From Alkalihalobacillus trypoxylicola (lineage in GTDB: Bacteria; Bacillota; Bacilli; Bacillales; Bacillaceae_D), in assembly GCF_001590785.1 (NCBI RefSeq), contig NZ_LTAO01000023.1:452100-516099 (forward strand): a stretch of 64,000 nt of DNA, read 5' to 3'. Below are positions 36,606 to 47,145 of this stretch, piece by piece (position 1 is the first letter of the stretch; each line of letters starts with the position of its first letter). The notes beneath the pieces were generated by a model. The model saw only the letters and a program-made list of their open reading frames with translations, searched no databases and was not told the origin of the DNA. Made by a program: the position numbers and the translations under genes.

Positions 36606-37038
36606 TGTTTACTGGTTTCTTCCAAAAGTAAAAACTCATTGCAAGTCTCCCTACAATAATAAAAGCAATCATTAAGATATAAAATATCGTATGCCTTGTT
36701 GGATTATTAATTTCATATCCATAATTTAGAATAACAGTACCCAAATGTAAAATAACATAACTTACAAAAAATATTTTTATAAACGGATATAGCCATGGAA
36801 AAACATCATATACTTTCCTTAAAACGGGCACAAGAAGAGATATGCCTATAAACAAACCGGCTATAGAAATTAGCACTATCCCGTCGTTAGGACCAGCAAA
36901 GCCCGATGTACGTGTAACACTTACATCACTCATAAACAGCATAGGTGTAATGACGAGTAGAAGGATTACAAAACCCATTGGAAAGATAAAATATAGGGTA
37001 GCAAATGTGAATCCAAATATTTTTTTTAAAATTCGCAT
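36571..37038 (-). CDS. Four-helix membrane protein, AAA cassette gene 2
   Basis: A 155-residue protein from the ATG at 37038 (MRILKKIFGF). AAAGGGTG, which overlaps the end of the AAA gene, is the ribosome site. Four transmembrane segments (about 10-32, 52-72, 84-105 and 118-137) are followed by a basic tail. Its start lies 4 bases after the AAA ATPase stop and its end overlaps the next gene, so the three genes form one tight operon. I do not recognise a family. A membrane anchor or channel partner for the AAA protein is a plausible inference. Confidence 0.72.
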   Translation of the reverse strand: MRILKKIFGFTFATLYFIFPMGFVILLLVITPMLFMSDVSVTRTSGFAGPNDGIVLISIAGLFIGISLLVPVLRKVYDVFPWLYPFIKIFFVSYVILHLGTVILNYGYEINNPTRHTIFYILMIAFIIVGRLAMSFYFWKKPVNIGREEGHYYER

Positions 37039-37042
37039 ATAG

Positions 37043-40000
37043 TCACACCCTTTCAATATCTTCTGCAGTAATTTCTGTTAAATCAGCTTCTGTAAGTTGT
37101 TCATTATTACTCAGGCGACTAGCCTGTAAATTTAACGATTTTTCATAAACATTTCTAACGTAGCGTCCATTGCCAAAGTTGTTATTAGTACTACTCTCCA
37201 TAAATACTTCCTCTAATTTTGCCTCTGCTCCCAATGTCAGTTTAAACCCATGGTCATAGTAGAATTTCCTAGCGATCTCCATCAATTCCACCAATTCATA
37301 ATTAGGAAACTCAATGATAGTTGGAAATCTGGATTTTAATCCAGAATTTACAGACAAGAAATGCTCCATATCTTCAGTGTATCCAGCCAGGATGACAACA
37401 AGGCGATCCCGGTGATCATCCATCATCTTCACAAGCGTATCGATGGCTTCTTTCCCAAAATCATTAGCCCCACCCTGTGCAAGTGCGTATGCTTCATCGA
37501 TAAATAGAACACCATCCATTGCTTCTTCGATAACCTCTCTAGTTTTAATGCTAGTCTGACCAACAAAGCCTGCAACCAGCCCAGACCGATCGGTTTCAAC
37601 AAGTTTATTTGCCTTGATGATTCCCAAGCTGTAAAGAACATTTGCGATAATTCTTGCCATCATCGTCTTTCCTGTACCAGGATTTCCGGTAAATATCATA
37701 TGCAAGGTTTTGTTTTCATCTACAGGCAAGCCAAGCTTTTTCCTCTTTGCTTGGATACGCAAAAGGGCATGTAAGCTGCGGACGTGATTTTTCACCTCTT
37801 CTAAGCCAGCAATGCTTGCTAGTGCTGTTTCCAAATCGAAGTTTTTTAGAACACTTTCAGTCGGCTTAATATCCTGTGGAAGAATTCGGTTCATTTCCTC
37901 AACTGGAACATCATTCATTGCAATCCTCAAAGATTGATTTCTCGTAATTTCTTCTAAATAATTACGTACCATTCTTCCATTTCCAGAGTGGCTACTTGAC
38001 TGTTTATGAAGTATAGCAATTTGTTCCTGGAGAACGCTTTCTGATTCTTGAGTCATGAAAAAGCCTTTGGAAGAAATTATAATTTTTGCAATTTCAAAAA
38101 GTTCATTCTCTGTATAGTCAGGAAAACTTACATTAAGTGGGAATCTAGATTCTAACCCACTATTAGATTTCAAAAACTCTTTCATCTCTTTGTTATAGCC
38201 GGCAAGAATAACCACGATATCTTCCCTGTGATCTTCCATCAGCTTAACAAGAGTATTAACCGCTTCTTGTCCATAGCTTGAATTGGATGTGAGACCATAT
38301 GCTTCATCAATGAACAAAACCCCGCCAAGAGCTGAACGGAATATTTCCTCCGTTTTTTTCGCTGTTTGGCCTACATGTTCTCCTGTCAAACCTCCACTGT
38401 CCACTTCTACAAAGTTTCCAGATTTCAATAGCCCCATCTCTTTAAACATACTAGCCATAATTCTCGCAACGGTTGTTTTTCCAGTCCCTGGATTCCCACT
38501 GAAAATCATATGCAGTGACTGAGTGGCATCTACCTTTAATCCTGCTTCACGGCGTTTTTTCTCCGCAATAAGGAGGTTTTGCTGGGTACGGATAAGTTGT
38601 TTCACGTTTTCCAGACCGACTACCTGGGAAAGTTTAGTCTCAAGATCAAATTTACTGTTATCTTCAAACTCAAAATCTTCGAAAGCTAGCTCATCCATCG
38701 GTGCATTTATCTCATGAACTAGACGGCTCGATTGTTTAAGAATTGCTGCTTCAATGACATTTCGAACTAGTCGTCCATTTCCACTATCGTTCTTTCCTTT
38801 AATTTGGCTTTTTTCAAATAGCTTGAGCATAGCATCTTGGCAGCTGTCTGTAATTCGGTATCCCTTTTGTTTACTGATAATGCGTGAAATTTCCCACATC
38901 TCTTCCGGCGTATAATCTTCAAAATGAACAATATTTGGAAAACGAGATCTCAACCCAGGATTGGTATTAAGAAACTGCTTCATTTCCTCACTATATCCAG
39001 CGAGAATCACGACGAGTTCATCCCGGTAATCTTCCATCCCTTTCACAAGGGTGTCTATTGCTTCAATTCCAAAGGTGTCATGATCATTCCGAGACAGCGT
39101 GTACGCTTCATCAATAAAAAGTACACCGCCAAGTGCAGATTTAATAACATCGTTTGTAAGTCTAGCTGTTTGTCCGACATATTCACCGACTAGGTCAGCA
39201 CGGGTCACTTCCCTTAATTGGCCAGTGGACAACACTCCGATTGCTTTTAGATACTTTGCCACAATACGTGCAATCGTCGTTTTTCCTGTTCCCGGATTAC
39301 CTGTAAAGACCATGTGCATAGATATGTTTGTCTTACTGAATCCTTTGCTTTCTCTTAGCTGTTGGACTTTCAAATTATCTTCTATTTTCAGGATATAGTC
39401 TTTCACACTTTTAATCCCGACAATCTGTTCCAGTTCTTTTTTAATATCCTCAATGCTTGATTCTTTCATGCCCCGTAAGTAGTCTTCCAGTAGCAATGAC
39501 TCCGTTTTGGAAATCGCTACATATTTTTCAGATTCTATTTTTATATGAACATATTCATTCAGCTTTTCTGGACTTTTGAGTCTCGCCTCTGAAAGCGGAT
39601 GATACATTTGTTGTTCAGCTATCTCATTTAGTCCGCTAATGCCATTTACTGTCTTAAATTGCTTTGCAAGGAATAGAGAAACCTCTGGATTATAAGATAA
39701 AGTAATACTCAAATCGGTAGCACATTTTGCCTTTAGGTTCTCTAGTATACGAGTAGCAATTTGTTGAATTTCTTCTTCCGTAAAAGGATCTGTGTAAACC
39801 AAATCACCAATAGCATCCATAAAATCACTGCCAAACATATGGTACACATCTTTTTCCTTACGCTCGGAAAGGAAAACGAAGTACTTTTGATTGGCATGAA
39901 TTTCACTTATTGTCTGCTGATCTAATACCCCTGTCGCATCCATTAATCGATTTTCTTGCTGTGTGTAGCGAGCCGATAATGTATATGTACCGTTCTTTGT

Positions 40001-40669
40001 CAATTGAGCAATAGTATTAACCACATTAGACGGAGCCTTTTCGATATTTTCAAATAATACAATGTCCGATTTAGCATATAAAGATTTATAAAGGTCAGAA
40101 AGAAAAAGCTGATACTCAGTGGCTGTTGTATAAGATGCGAGATCTATCCTTGAAACCGTCTCATAATGAATAAACTTTTTTTCCTTAAGGAAACCGGCCA
40201 TTCTCGTTACACTGGATTTTCTTCCAGCTCCTTGGTGCCCAAAGATAAAAATCGAATTTTTAGGTTTTACTGGATGCATTCCGGTTACAAAAGGACGCTT
40301 AAAGGCAATACTCAACTGTTCTAAATAACTCCTCTGACCAATCCATTCGTTATCAAGTAATTCATTTATATGCTGAAAGATTGCATCAATATTTTCCTTT
40401 GGAATTCTATTTGTTTTCTTAGATACTTCGTTACGAATAGGAGTTTCGTAAGGTGTCCTACTATTTCTTTGACTACCGGAATTCCCCATTGGTTGATTTA
40501 CTGAAGCAATTGGCGAGTGTGAGCTTCCAGAGGAGTGAGGAATACGGTTCTGATTGTTCGAAGTTCTCTTTCTAGACTTTTTTGAGATGAAACCATGATT
40601 TTGATAATCATCATATATTTGCCATTCCGGCAAAAGGAATTTTAAAAGGCCAACAACTTTTTTTTTCAT
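37043..40669 (-). CDS. Giant AAA+ ATPase with three CbxX/SpoVK modules and a degenerate Clp-like module
   Basis: A 1208-residue cytoplasmic protein. A basic Ser/Asn-rich start (1-90) is followed by a Clp-D2-like AAA unit (about 93-380), whose Walker A (GHQGAGRKSS, 144-153) and Walker B (IVLFENIEKA, 203-212) are both degenerate. Then come three CbxX/SpoVK-type AAA modules with intact GNPGTGKT at 457-464, 725-732 and 995-1002, GVLFIDEAY at about 515-523, 783-791 and 1053-1061, and SRFP arginine fingers. Usual CbxX or SpoVK proteins have one such module of about 300 residues; EccA of type VII secretion has one. It is the first gene of a three-gene operon with two membrane proteins. AAAGGGAG precedes the ATG. 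It may remodel a membrane-bound complex. Confidence 0.85.
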   Translation of the reverse strand: MKKKVVGLLKFLLPEWQIYDDYQNHGFISKKSRKRTSNNQNRIPHSSGSSHSPIASVNQPMGNSGSQRNSRTPYETPIRNEVSKKTNRIPKENIDAIFQHINELLDNEWIGQRSYLEQLSIAFKRPFVTGMHPVKPKNSIFIFGHQGAGRKSSVTRMAGFLKEKKFIHYETVSRIDLASYTTATEYQLFLSDLYKSLYAKSDIVLFENIEKAPSNVVNTIAQLTKNGTYTLSARYTQQENRLMDATGVLDQQTISEIHANQKYFVFLSERKEKDVYHMFGSDFMDAIGDLVYTDPFTEEEIQQIATRILENLKAKCATDLSITLSYNPEVSLFLAKQFKTVNGISGLNEIAEQQMYHPLSEARLKSPEKLNEYVHIKIESEKYVAISKTESLLLEDYLRGMKESSIEDIKKELEQIVGIKSVKDYILKIEDNLKVQQLRESKGFSKTNISMHMVFTGNPGTGKTTIARIVAKYLKAIGVLSTGQLREVTRADLVGEYVGQTARLTNDVIKSALGGVLFIDEAYTLSRNDHDTFGIEAIDTLVKGMEDYRDELVVILAGYSEEMKQFLNTNPGLRSRFPNIVHFEDYTPEEMWEISRIISKQKGYRITDSCQDAMLKLFEKSQIKGKNDSGNGRLVRNVIEAAILKQSSRLVHEINAPMDELAFEDFEFEDNSKFDLETKLSQVVGLENVKQLIRTQQNLLIAEKKRREAGLKVDATQSLHMIFSGNPGTGKTTVARIMASMFKEMGLLKSGNFVEVDSGGLTGEHVGQTAKKTEEIFRSALGGVLFIDEAYGLTSNSSYGQEAVNTLVKLMEDHREDIVVILAGYNKEMKEFLKSNSGLESRFPLNVSFPDYTENELFEIAKIIISSKGFFMTQESESVLQEQIAILHKQSSSHSGNGRMVRNYLEEITRNQSLRIAMNDVPVEEMNRILPQDIKPTESVLKNFDLETALASIAGLEEVKNHVRSLHALLRIQAKRKKLGLPVDENKTLHMIFTGNPGTGKTMMARIIANVLYSLGIIKANKLVETDRSGLVAGFVGQTSIKTREVIEEAMDGVLFIDEAYALAQGGANDFGKEAIDTLVKMMDDHRDRLVVILAGYTEDMEHFLSVNSGLKSRFPTIIEFPNYELVELMEIARKFYYDHGFKLTLGAEAKLEEVFMESSTNNNFGNGRYVRNVYEKSLNLQASRLSNNEQLTEADLTEITAEDIERV

Positions 40670-40944
40670 TAATGTCTCCCTTTCATTGAAAAGCTCATCT
40701 TTATAGTATATCGGTATTTAAAGGGGTATTATTCACTAGAAAAATAGATTAAAAACCCTTCCAACGTTCATAAAGTATGGGATTATTTTACCATATTAAA
40801 GAACAGAATTATATGGAAAGTTAAAGGATAGGAGTTTTTTTAGAAGTTAGTTTTTGGGAGCCAATGGGGGAAGTCTATTTAAATAGGAGTCATTTGCTTC
40901 AAATATTCTATATATTACTTGTTAAAGAGTAAATAGATAACCAA

Positions 40945-40975
40945 GAAACAGAGTACCATTGAGGCACTCTGTTTC
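40945..40975. terminator. Hairpin in the gap before the AAA cassette
   Basis: A 10-bp stem GAAACAGAGT / ACTCTGTTTC with an 11-base loop. It lies between the AAA operon start (40669) and the end of the SRPBCC-DUF2283 gene (41057). It may terminate the latter. The remainder of the 387-bp gap, which must hold the AAA promoter, shows nothing distinctive. Confidence 0.6.
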
Positions 40976-41056
40976 ATTTTGTGAGGAAAAAGCATTGGAA
41001 AAGTGACTAACTAAGTAGTTATATAACCGTCCCCTCTTCACCTACATACCGATCTA

Positions 41057-41899
41057 TCAAATTAGTAGCTTGTCCAATTCATATGTTGGATAAAGACTTA
41101 AATCTACAATGTCAAAGCCTATAAACTCATTAAAATCCTCATCAGCAAAACAAAATTCAATACCAGCAATTTTATATATATTTGCTACTTCCTCATTAGA
41201 AAGTCGAAAAGAATATTTATTATCTGCATAGATATATAGATTAGTTTTCGACACTTCTTTTAATTTTTTAGCGGGGTTTTCAAATAATTCGATTCCAACA
41301 ATTCTACCAATTGTATCTAAATCTATGTTTATTAAAGGATTGACTTCAAGTTCTTCCGTTTTTTCAAATTCATAGTCGAATTCTGATGAAAACAAATGAA
41401 TGAATCCCAAATGATGTTCCTGGTCGTAAGATATTCTATCTTTCATTGCCATTATAGTCATAGTGTAATCGATAAACTTCTCGTATTGTTCATTATACAA
41501 AACTTTAAAAGACCATTTAAACAACTTAGTTATGATAGAATAATAAGCATTTTTGGGTATAAGAATGGCTTCTACTTTAAATAAAGTTCCATCACTTTCT
41601 TCAGATAGACTATATTTGGTAGTACTCATTCCTTCTTTTGTACTGGTTTTTACCTCTGCATAGTAGGGGGGATTAAAAGCGCTATACTCAGCTTCGAGCT
41701 CAATGACCTTTTTACCAATCTTCTGTTTTGTAATAAAGGTGGACCCCTCTTTTAGCTCACTCTCATCTCCTTCATAAATATGCTCCACTATATAGTCATT
41801 CCACTCTAAAACATGCTCATCTTCGTTTAAACATGAAAACACAGTATCTATTGGTGCATTAATGTGCCTCTCAAATGTGAAACAGATAATTTCTTTCAT
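41057..41899 (-). CDS. SRPBCC domain fused to a DUF2283-like domain
   Basis: A 280-residue cytoplasmic protein. The N-terminal half is an SRPBCC (START-like) fold: FTFERHINAPIDTVFSCLNE and VLEWNDYIVEHIY, with strands through TTKYSLSEES. The C-terminal half has INIDLDTIGRIVGIELFE, which is the hallmark of DUF2283, followed by a further short unit ending NKYSFRLSNEEVANIY. I have not seen this pairing often. Its role is unknown; a ligand-binding or coenzyme-carrying protein is possible. The gene stands alone, without a strong ribosome site (AGAGAGG before the ATG). Confidence 0.72.
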   Translation of the reverse strand: MKEIICFTFERHINAPIDTVFSCLNEDEHVLEWNDYIVEHIYEGDESELKEGSTFITKQKIGKKVIELEAEYSAFNPPYYAEVKTSTKEGMSTTKYSLSEESDGTLFKVEAILIPKNAYYSIITKLFKWSFKVLYNEQYEKFIDYTMTIMAMKDRISYDQEHHLGFIHLFSSEFDYEFEKTEELEVNPLINIDLDTIGRIVGIELFENPAKKLKEVSKTNLYIYADNKYSFRLSNEEVANIYKIAGIEFCFADEDFNEFIGFDIVDLSLYPTYELDKLLI

Positions 41900-42164
41900 T
41901 TCATACCTCTCTCTTTTACAGTAAATAGGATACTCATTTCTATTAAATGAACGATTATCATTTATATTATATATTTAGTCCGTATAAATGGATATATTTG
42001 TTTATCATGCATGGTATTAATTAAAAACAGATACTCTTATGGTAATAATTGTACTTTCACAGAATAGTGGAGAAGCTATTAAAAGTAGATAAACCAAAAG
42101 TTTGCCTCTATTATGGTAAAGCTGAGCGAATATTATATAAGAACCTAGTTGAGTGCGAACAAAT

Positions 42165-42196
42165 AAAGACCACTTCATCGTGTGAGAAGTGGTCTT
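42165..42196. terminator. Strong hairpin terminator
   Basis: A perfect 12-bp stem AAAGACCACTTC / GAAGTGGTCTTT with an 8-base loop. It lies 38 bases beyond the stop codon of the DUF4179 gene (minus strand). The gap 41900-42164 has no gene; a 62-codon plus-strand frame here looks spurious. Confidence 0.85.
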
Positions 42197-42233
42197 TGTG
42201 CTTACACCCATTTTTTTCATACTTAAATACTAC

Positions 42234-43322
42234 TTAATGTGGTATTTTCACATAAATAGATTCAAACTCAACTGGCTGTTTAGAATCTCCTTCAAATTCC
42301 ATCTGGCTTAATTCACCATTTTCGTCAGTTTCTACTCCTCCCCCATCTGATGGAAGTGCTAAATATGGAGTAATGGTCACTTCAGTAACAGTTGAATCAA
42401 TTGGATCAAATTGCTTATTGCTATTAAACACCATTTTGTCTTTTAAGATTTCTCCTGTTACTCCACCTGAATGACTCGTAATTTCCTTTCCATTTTGATC
42501 AACCAGCAGGAATTCTATATCGCCAGCCCGACTTTTCTCAAAGTCCGATGCTTCTTCTGAACTCTCATATGAAATGGTTACACCCGTTTTACTTAATGAT
42601 AAATCTGTTACAGTAAGGTCAATACCATCAACATTTTGTGAATGCTGAACAGGAATTTTATTAATATCTACAATTTTTTCAACCGGAGTTGAGAAATACC
42701 ATGTTTCCCCATTCTCACCATGTAAAATTAGTCCAAGCTCAAAAGCCTCTGGCATATCCTTGGTTACGGTTATATCTTGAATTGCAGTCCGAGTTGTTGC
42801 CGATTGAACACTTTCCTTGTATCCACCTGATGATGAATACGGAAAATCACCATTAATGGTAAATTCCATACCCGTACCAAAATACTGTTCTCCCAGCTCT
42901 TTTTCTGAATCTATTATATAACCAATCGTAATATTGTTTTGATCATATAAAATTTCTTCAAGAGTAATAGATATCCCATTGTTCGTCTGAGTTTCTCCAA
43001 CTTCACTTGTTAAACCATTTTTTTGAGCTTGTTGTAAACCGATTAAATCAGAGTCACCAAACACTGAGCCAATAACTGGTATTTTAGACAAACTACTCGC
43101 TAAAGCTGGAGAGTAATAAGATGAACCAACCAATATCCCGAAAGCAGCCGCGGCACTAAACATACCGTATAATATTTTCCGTTTTCCATTGTTATTTCTG
43201 TTACTATGAATGGTATTTGTCTTGTTATTAACTTGTTCTTCCGCCTGAATCATTCCTGCTTGGATAGCTGAACGCACTTGTTCTCTTGGAAACTCATTTA
43301 ACTGATCATGTGACTTTTTCAT
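42234..43322 (-). CDS. DUF4179 anti-sigma-type membrane protein
   Basis: A 362-residue protein with an N-terminal cytoplasmic segment (1-49), one transmembrane helix (about 50-68), and an extracellular DUF4179 part starting SYYSPALASSLSKIPVIGSV FG, which is the signature block, followed by a DUF5643-like region to the end. Such proteins are encoded next to ECF sigma factors and act as their anti-sigma factor or signal receptor. Its start lies 17 bases inside the sigma gene, with AAAGGAG upstream, so the two are coupled. Confidence 0.85.
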   Translation of the reverse strand: MKKSHDQLNEFPREQVRSAIQAGMIQAEEQVNNKTNTIHSNRNNNGKRKILYGMFSAAAAFGILVGSSYYSPALASSLSKIPVIGSVFGDSDLIGLQQAQKNGLTSEVGETQTNNGISITLEEILYDQNNITIGYIIDSEKELGEQYFGTGMEFTINGDFPYSSSGGYKESVQSATTRTAIQDITVTKDMPEAFELGLILHGENGETWYFSTPVEKIVDINKIPVQHSQNVDGIDLTVTDLSLSKTGVTISYESSEEASDFEKSRAGDIEFLLVDQNGKEITSHSGGVTGEILKDKMVFNSNKQFDPIDSTVTEVTITPYLALPSDGGGVETDENGELSQMEFEGDSKQPVEFESIYVKIPH

Positions 43323-43848
43323 TTAATTTATAGCTCCTTTCCAACTCACTCTTTAATTTTTTCTTCGCTCTACGTAAATAAGTTTTTACGGTGCCAACTG
43401 GTTTTTCCATAATCTCAGAAATATCTTGAATGGACAGATCATGATAGTAAAATAAAATGATAGATGCTTGATAAGTTGAATTAAGATTGGATAACGCCTC
43501 GCTCAAATGAAAAGACTCAATCTCTTTGTCCTGTCTCCTATTTAATCTCTCAAATAATTCGTTTTCCTCATATGGAATCATTTTTTCTCGCTTTTTTAGT
43601 AGACTGTAACACTCACGTATCAGAATTCTAAATAACCACGTTGAAAAATACTCTGGATTTCGTAATTGACTTATTGAAAGAAACGCCTTACATGAAGTTT
43701 CCTGAATGGCATCTAGCGCATCTTCTTTTTTACCAACATAAGAAAGAGCTTTATAATATAGCATTTTTTCCTCTTGATATAGCAAATCTTCAAAAGCCCT
43801 AGCATCTCCATTAATGGCCCTTTTTACTATATGTAAATCATGTTTCAT
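43306..43848 (-). CDS. ECF-subfamily RNA polymerase sigma factor
   Basis: About 180 residues. Region 2 reads FEDLLYQEEKMLYYKALSYV and GKKEDALDAIQETSCKAFLS ISQLRNPEYFSTWLFRI; region 4 reads FYYHDLSIQDISEIMEKPVGTVKTYLRRA in pieces. This is a SigV/SigX-like ECF factor. The ATG at 43848 follows AAAGGAGGGGG; the eight extra codons upstream include this site and are not used. It overlaps the DUF4179 gene by 17 bases. A TGAAAC box upstream suggests self-regulation, but no matching -10 was found at the right distance. Confidence 0.9.
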   Translation of the reverse strand: MKHDLHIVKRAINGDARAFEDLLYQEEKMLYYKALSYVGKKEDALDAIQETSCKAFLSISQLRNPEYFSTWLFRILIRECYSLLKKREKMIPYEENELFERLNRRQDKEIESFHLSEALSNLNSTYQASIILFYYHDLSIQDISEIMEKPVGTVKTYLRRAKKKLKSELERSYKLNEKVT

Positions 43849-44110
43849 AGTGTAATCTCCCCCTCCTTTCACTATTTAGATTGATTTGGACATATAAAAA
43901 GTTTCAACTTATTCATTTTTTTGGATTTATTTTTTTGATTCTATTATGAAGGGTTACTATTTCTGTACTTAATATGTAAGCAAATACTTTTACACAAAAA
44001 ATTGTTATACAAATTTTTTTTGCATTCAAAAGGGAAACACAGTGGTTTCCCTCTTCATAAGTCTTTTTGTTTTTTCCTTTATTTATAATACAGCTCAGCG
44101 TAGTTATTTT

Positions 44111-44147
44111 AAAAAAAAATGGACAAGCTTCTGTTTGCTCTGTCCAT
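44111..44147 (-). terminator. Terminator of the CPBP protease gene
   Basis: Stem ATGGACA-AGC / GC-TGTCCAT (one bulge), preceded on the plus strand by nine A residues, that is, a T tract on the minus strand. A further hairpin GGGAAAC/GTTTCCC lies at about 44031-44052 upstream of the sigma gene's start, of unknown role. Confidence 0.88.
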
Positions 44148-44200
44148 TTCCCTTAAAAAAAGTCATTATTATTGTAACTAATTACCATTACTTCTCTACC

Positions 44201-44941
44201 TTATAAACTAACCAATCCAAGAAGATCTAATAAAAATACAATTCCTGCTAGTGAATTGTTTAATATATGTACTAATATGGCATCTAATATATTTTTCCTT
44301 CTGTAATAAGCCAAGAAAAAAACGACACCCAAAAATCCATATAAAAGAAAAGAAACAATATCTGTTGGCGTATGCAATAGCCCAAAAATGGTTGAAGTAA
44401 TGATTAAAGGTAACCAAAAGCTTTGCTTTTTAAATAATAGATTCGTACCTATTCCTCGGAAGGTTAATTCTTCGGTTATCGGCACAATGATGCTTATTGA
44501 TAATATAAAAAGGACAGAAAAAAAGACAAAGGAATCTGCAGAAGGTCCCGTTAAAGCCATTAATGCTTCATCATTTGCTGTCATTTCTGAACCGTAAATC
44601 ATTGTGATTAACAGTGTACCAACTATAGCTATGACCCGTGCGATTAAAAAGAATAAAAGGGCGAATCCTATGTCACGTAATCCTATCTTTTGAATCTTTT
44701 CTTTCGAATACTTTTTATACTTTTTCCATAAAAAAATAATAATAAAAACAGAGAGTACTATATACAGAACACCTAGTATACTATTCGTTAATGTTGAAAA
44801 TTCACTTTGTATTCCTATTAATGTACCTACCATTAGCATAGGAGCAAGCGCTACTACCATAAATCCAATAAATTTTAATATGCTTACAAAAATTGATTTC
44901 TTATTTCTATCTTGTTCTAATTGATTGATTTCTTGTTCCAT
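44201..44941 (-). CDS. CPBP-family intramembrane metalloprotease (CAAX/Abi)
   Basis: A 246-residue, six- to eight-helix membrane protein. The catalytic motifs are EELTFRGIGTNLLF (motif 1, E-E-x-x-x-R), FGLLHTPTD (motif 2, F-x-x-x-H) and HILNNSLAG (motif 3, H-x-x-x-N). Family members cleave prenylated or small peptides; in Gram-positives many give bacteriocin self-immunity or process peptides. It stands alone, so no substrate is suggested. TAGGAG-like site before the ATG. Confidence 0.88.
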   Translation of the reverse strand: MEQEINQLEQDRNKKSIFVSILKFIGFMVVALAPMLMVGTLIGIQSEFSTLTNSILGVLYIVLSVFIIIFLWKKYKKYSKEKIQKIGLRDIGFALLFFLIARVIAIVGTLLITMIYGSEMTANDEALMALTGPSADSFVFFSVLFILSISIIVPITEELTFRGIGTNLLFKKQSFWLPLIITSTIFGLLHTPTDIVSFLLYGFLGVVFFLAYYRRKNILDAILVHILNNSLAGIVFLLDLLGLVSL

Positions 44942-45062
44942 AATACATTTCTCCTATTCTATCGATGCCAATAACCGGTAGCAGTATAATACTTAGCTAC
45001 CCTAGTAAAGCCATTTTTGTTTTTAATTTAACCATGATTCTGTAGATGGGAAAAATAGATTC

Positions 45063-45242
45063 CTAATCTTCCTTTTCAAGTTTATTTGAAATCTTAGTCA
45101 GAATGGCATTTCTTTCTCTTTGGATGTTAATAAAGCTAATCCCAAACCATACAACAAAAACGACTAAAGCCATATATATCTTGAACGGAAAAAACATAAA
45201 TAGATAATGCCAAAGCCCCGTTAAATATAATGATAAACCCAT
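45063..45242 (-). CDS. Small two-helix membrane protein, start codon uncertain
   Basis: About 59 residues from the ATG at 45242, too short and with unusual start. The frame reads MGLSLYLTGLWHYLFMFFPF, KIYMALVVFVVWFGISFIN, then a charged tail IQRERNAILTKISNKLEKED: two membrane helices and a basic/acidic tail. The frame is open up to 45287 and a very good ribosome site (AGGAGGAG at about 45281-45288) stands there, but no ATG, GTG or TTG follows at the right distance. Either initiation is at a rare codon or the start codon has been mutated. Confidence 0.45.
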   Translation of the reverse strand: MGLSLYLTGLWHYLFMFFPFKIYMALVVFVVWFGISFINIQRERNAILTKISNKLEKED

Positions 45243-45522
45243 TAAAAGAATCGCCCAACTATTGAAAGATACTTTATTTTCTCCTCCTTATCAGAAACCC
45301 TTCTCATTTCAATATAATATAACAATCATTTCAAATTGTGGTTGATTTTTCAATCATTTTTTTTAAGGTGTTGATTCATATCAACAACGAATTGACATTC
45401 CCTCCTGTATTAAGGAACGTCTTTTATTAACTACCATCATTGTTTTAATGCCTTTCTCTAATGAGATGAAGTATATAAACTTGTGTGTATTACTTTAAAC
45501 CAATGGATATGTAACAATAAGA

Positions 45523-45579
45523 AAAACACCTTCAAGTTCTTTAGGTTAACAATAACCAATTTCTGCTTAAAGGTGTTTT
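45523..45579 (-). terminator. Terminator of the bgl operon
   Basis: Stem AAAACACCTT-AAG with its complement CTT-AAGGTGTTTT around a long loop; T-rich after it on the minus strand. It is 89 bases beyond the bglA stop. The remaining gap 45288-45522 shows no gene. Confidence 0.75.
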
Positions 45580-45667
45580 ATATTTGTCTCATTTTTTTGG
45601 ATAAAATCTCAAAGGTGTATTTTCCCATGAATCAGAAATCGTATTTTATGAAGCTTACATATTCAGA

Positions 45668-47128
<1,461 letters not shown>

Positions 47129-47145
47129 TCACTCCTTTTAATTGG

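Noticed and set aside
42049-42237. Plus-strand frame with several cysteines before the DUF4179 gene
   Set aside because: It runs straight through the 12-bp terminator hairpin and has no ribosome site; the cysteines do not form a spaced zinc motif.
43880-43920. TGAAAC box upstream of the ECF sigma gene as an autoregulated ECF promoter
   Set aside because: The -35 fits but I could not find a CGTC/CGTA-type -10 at 15-17 bp, so I did not annotate it.
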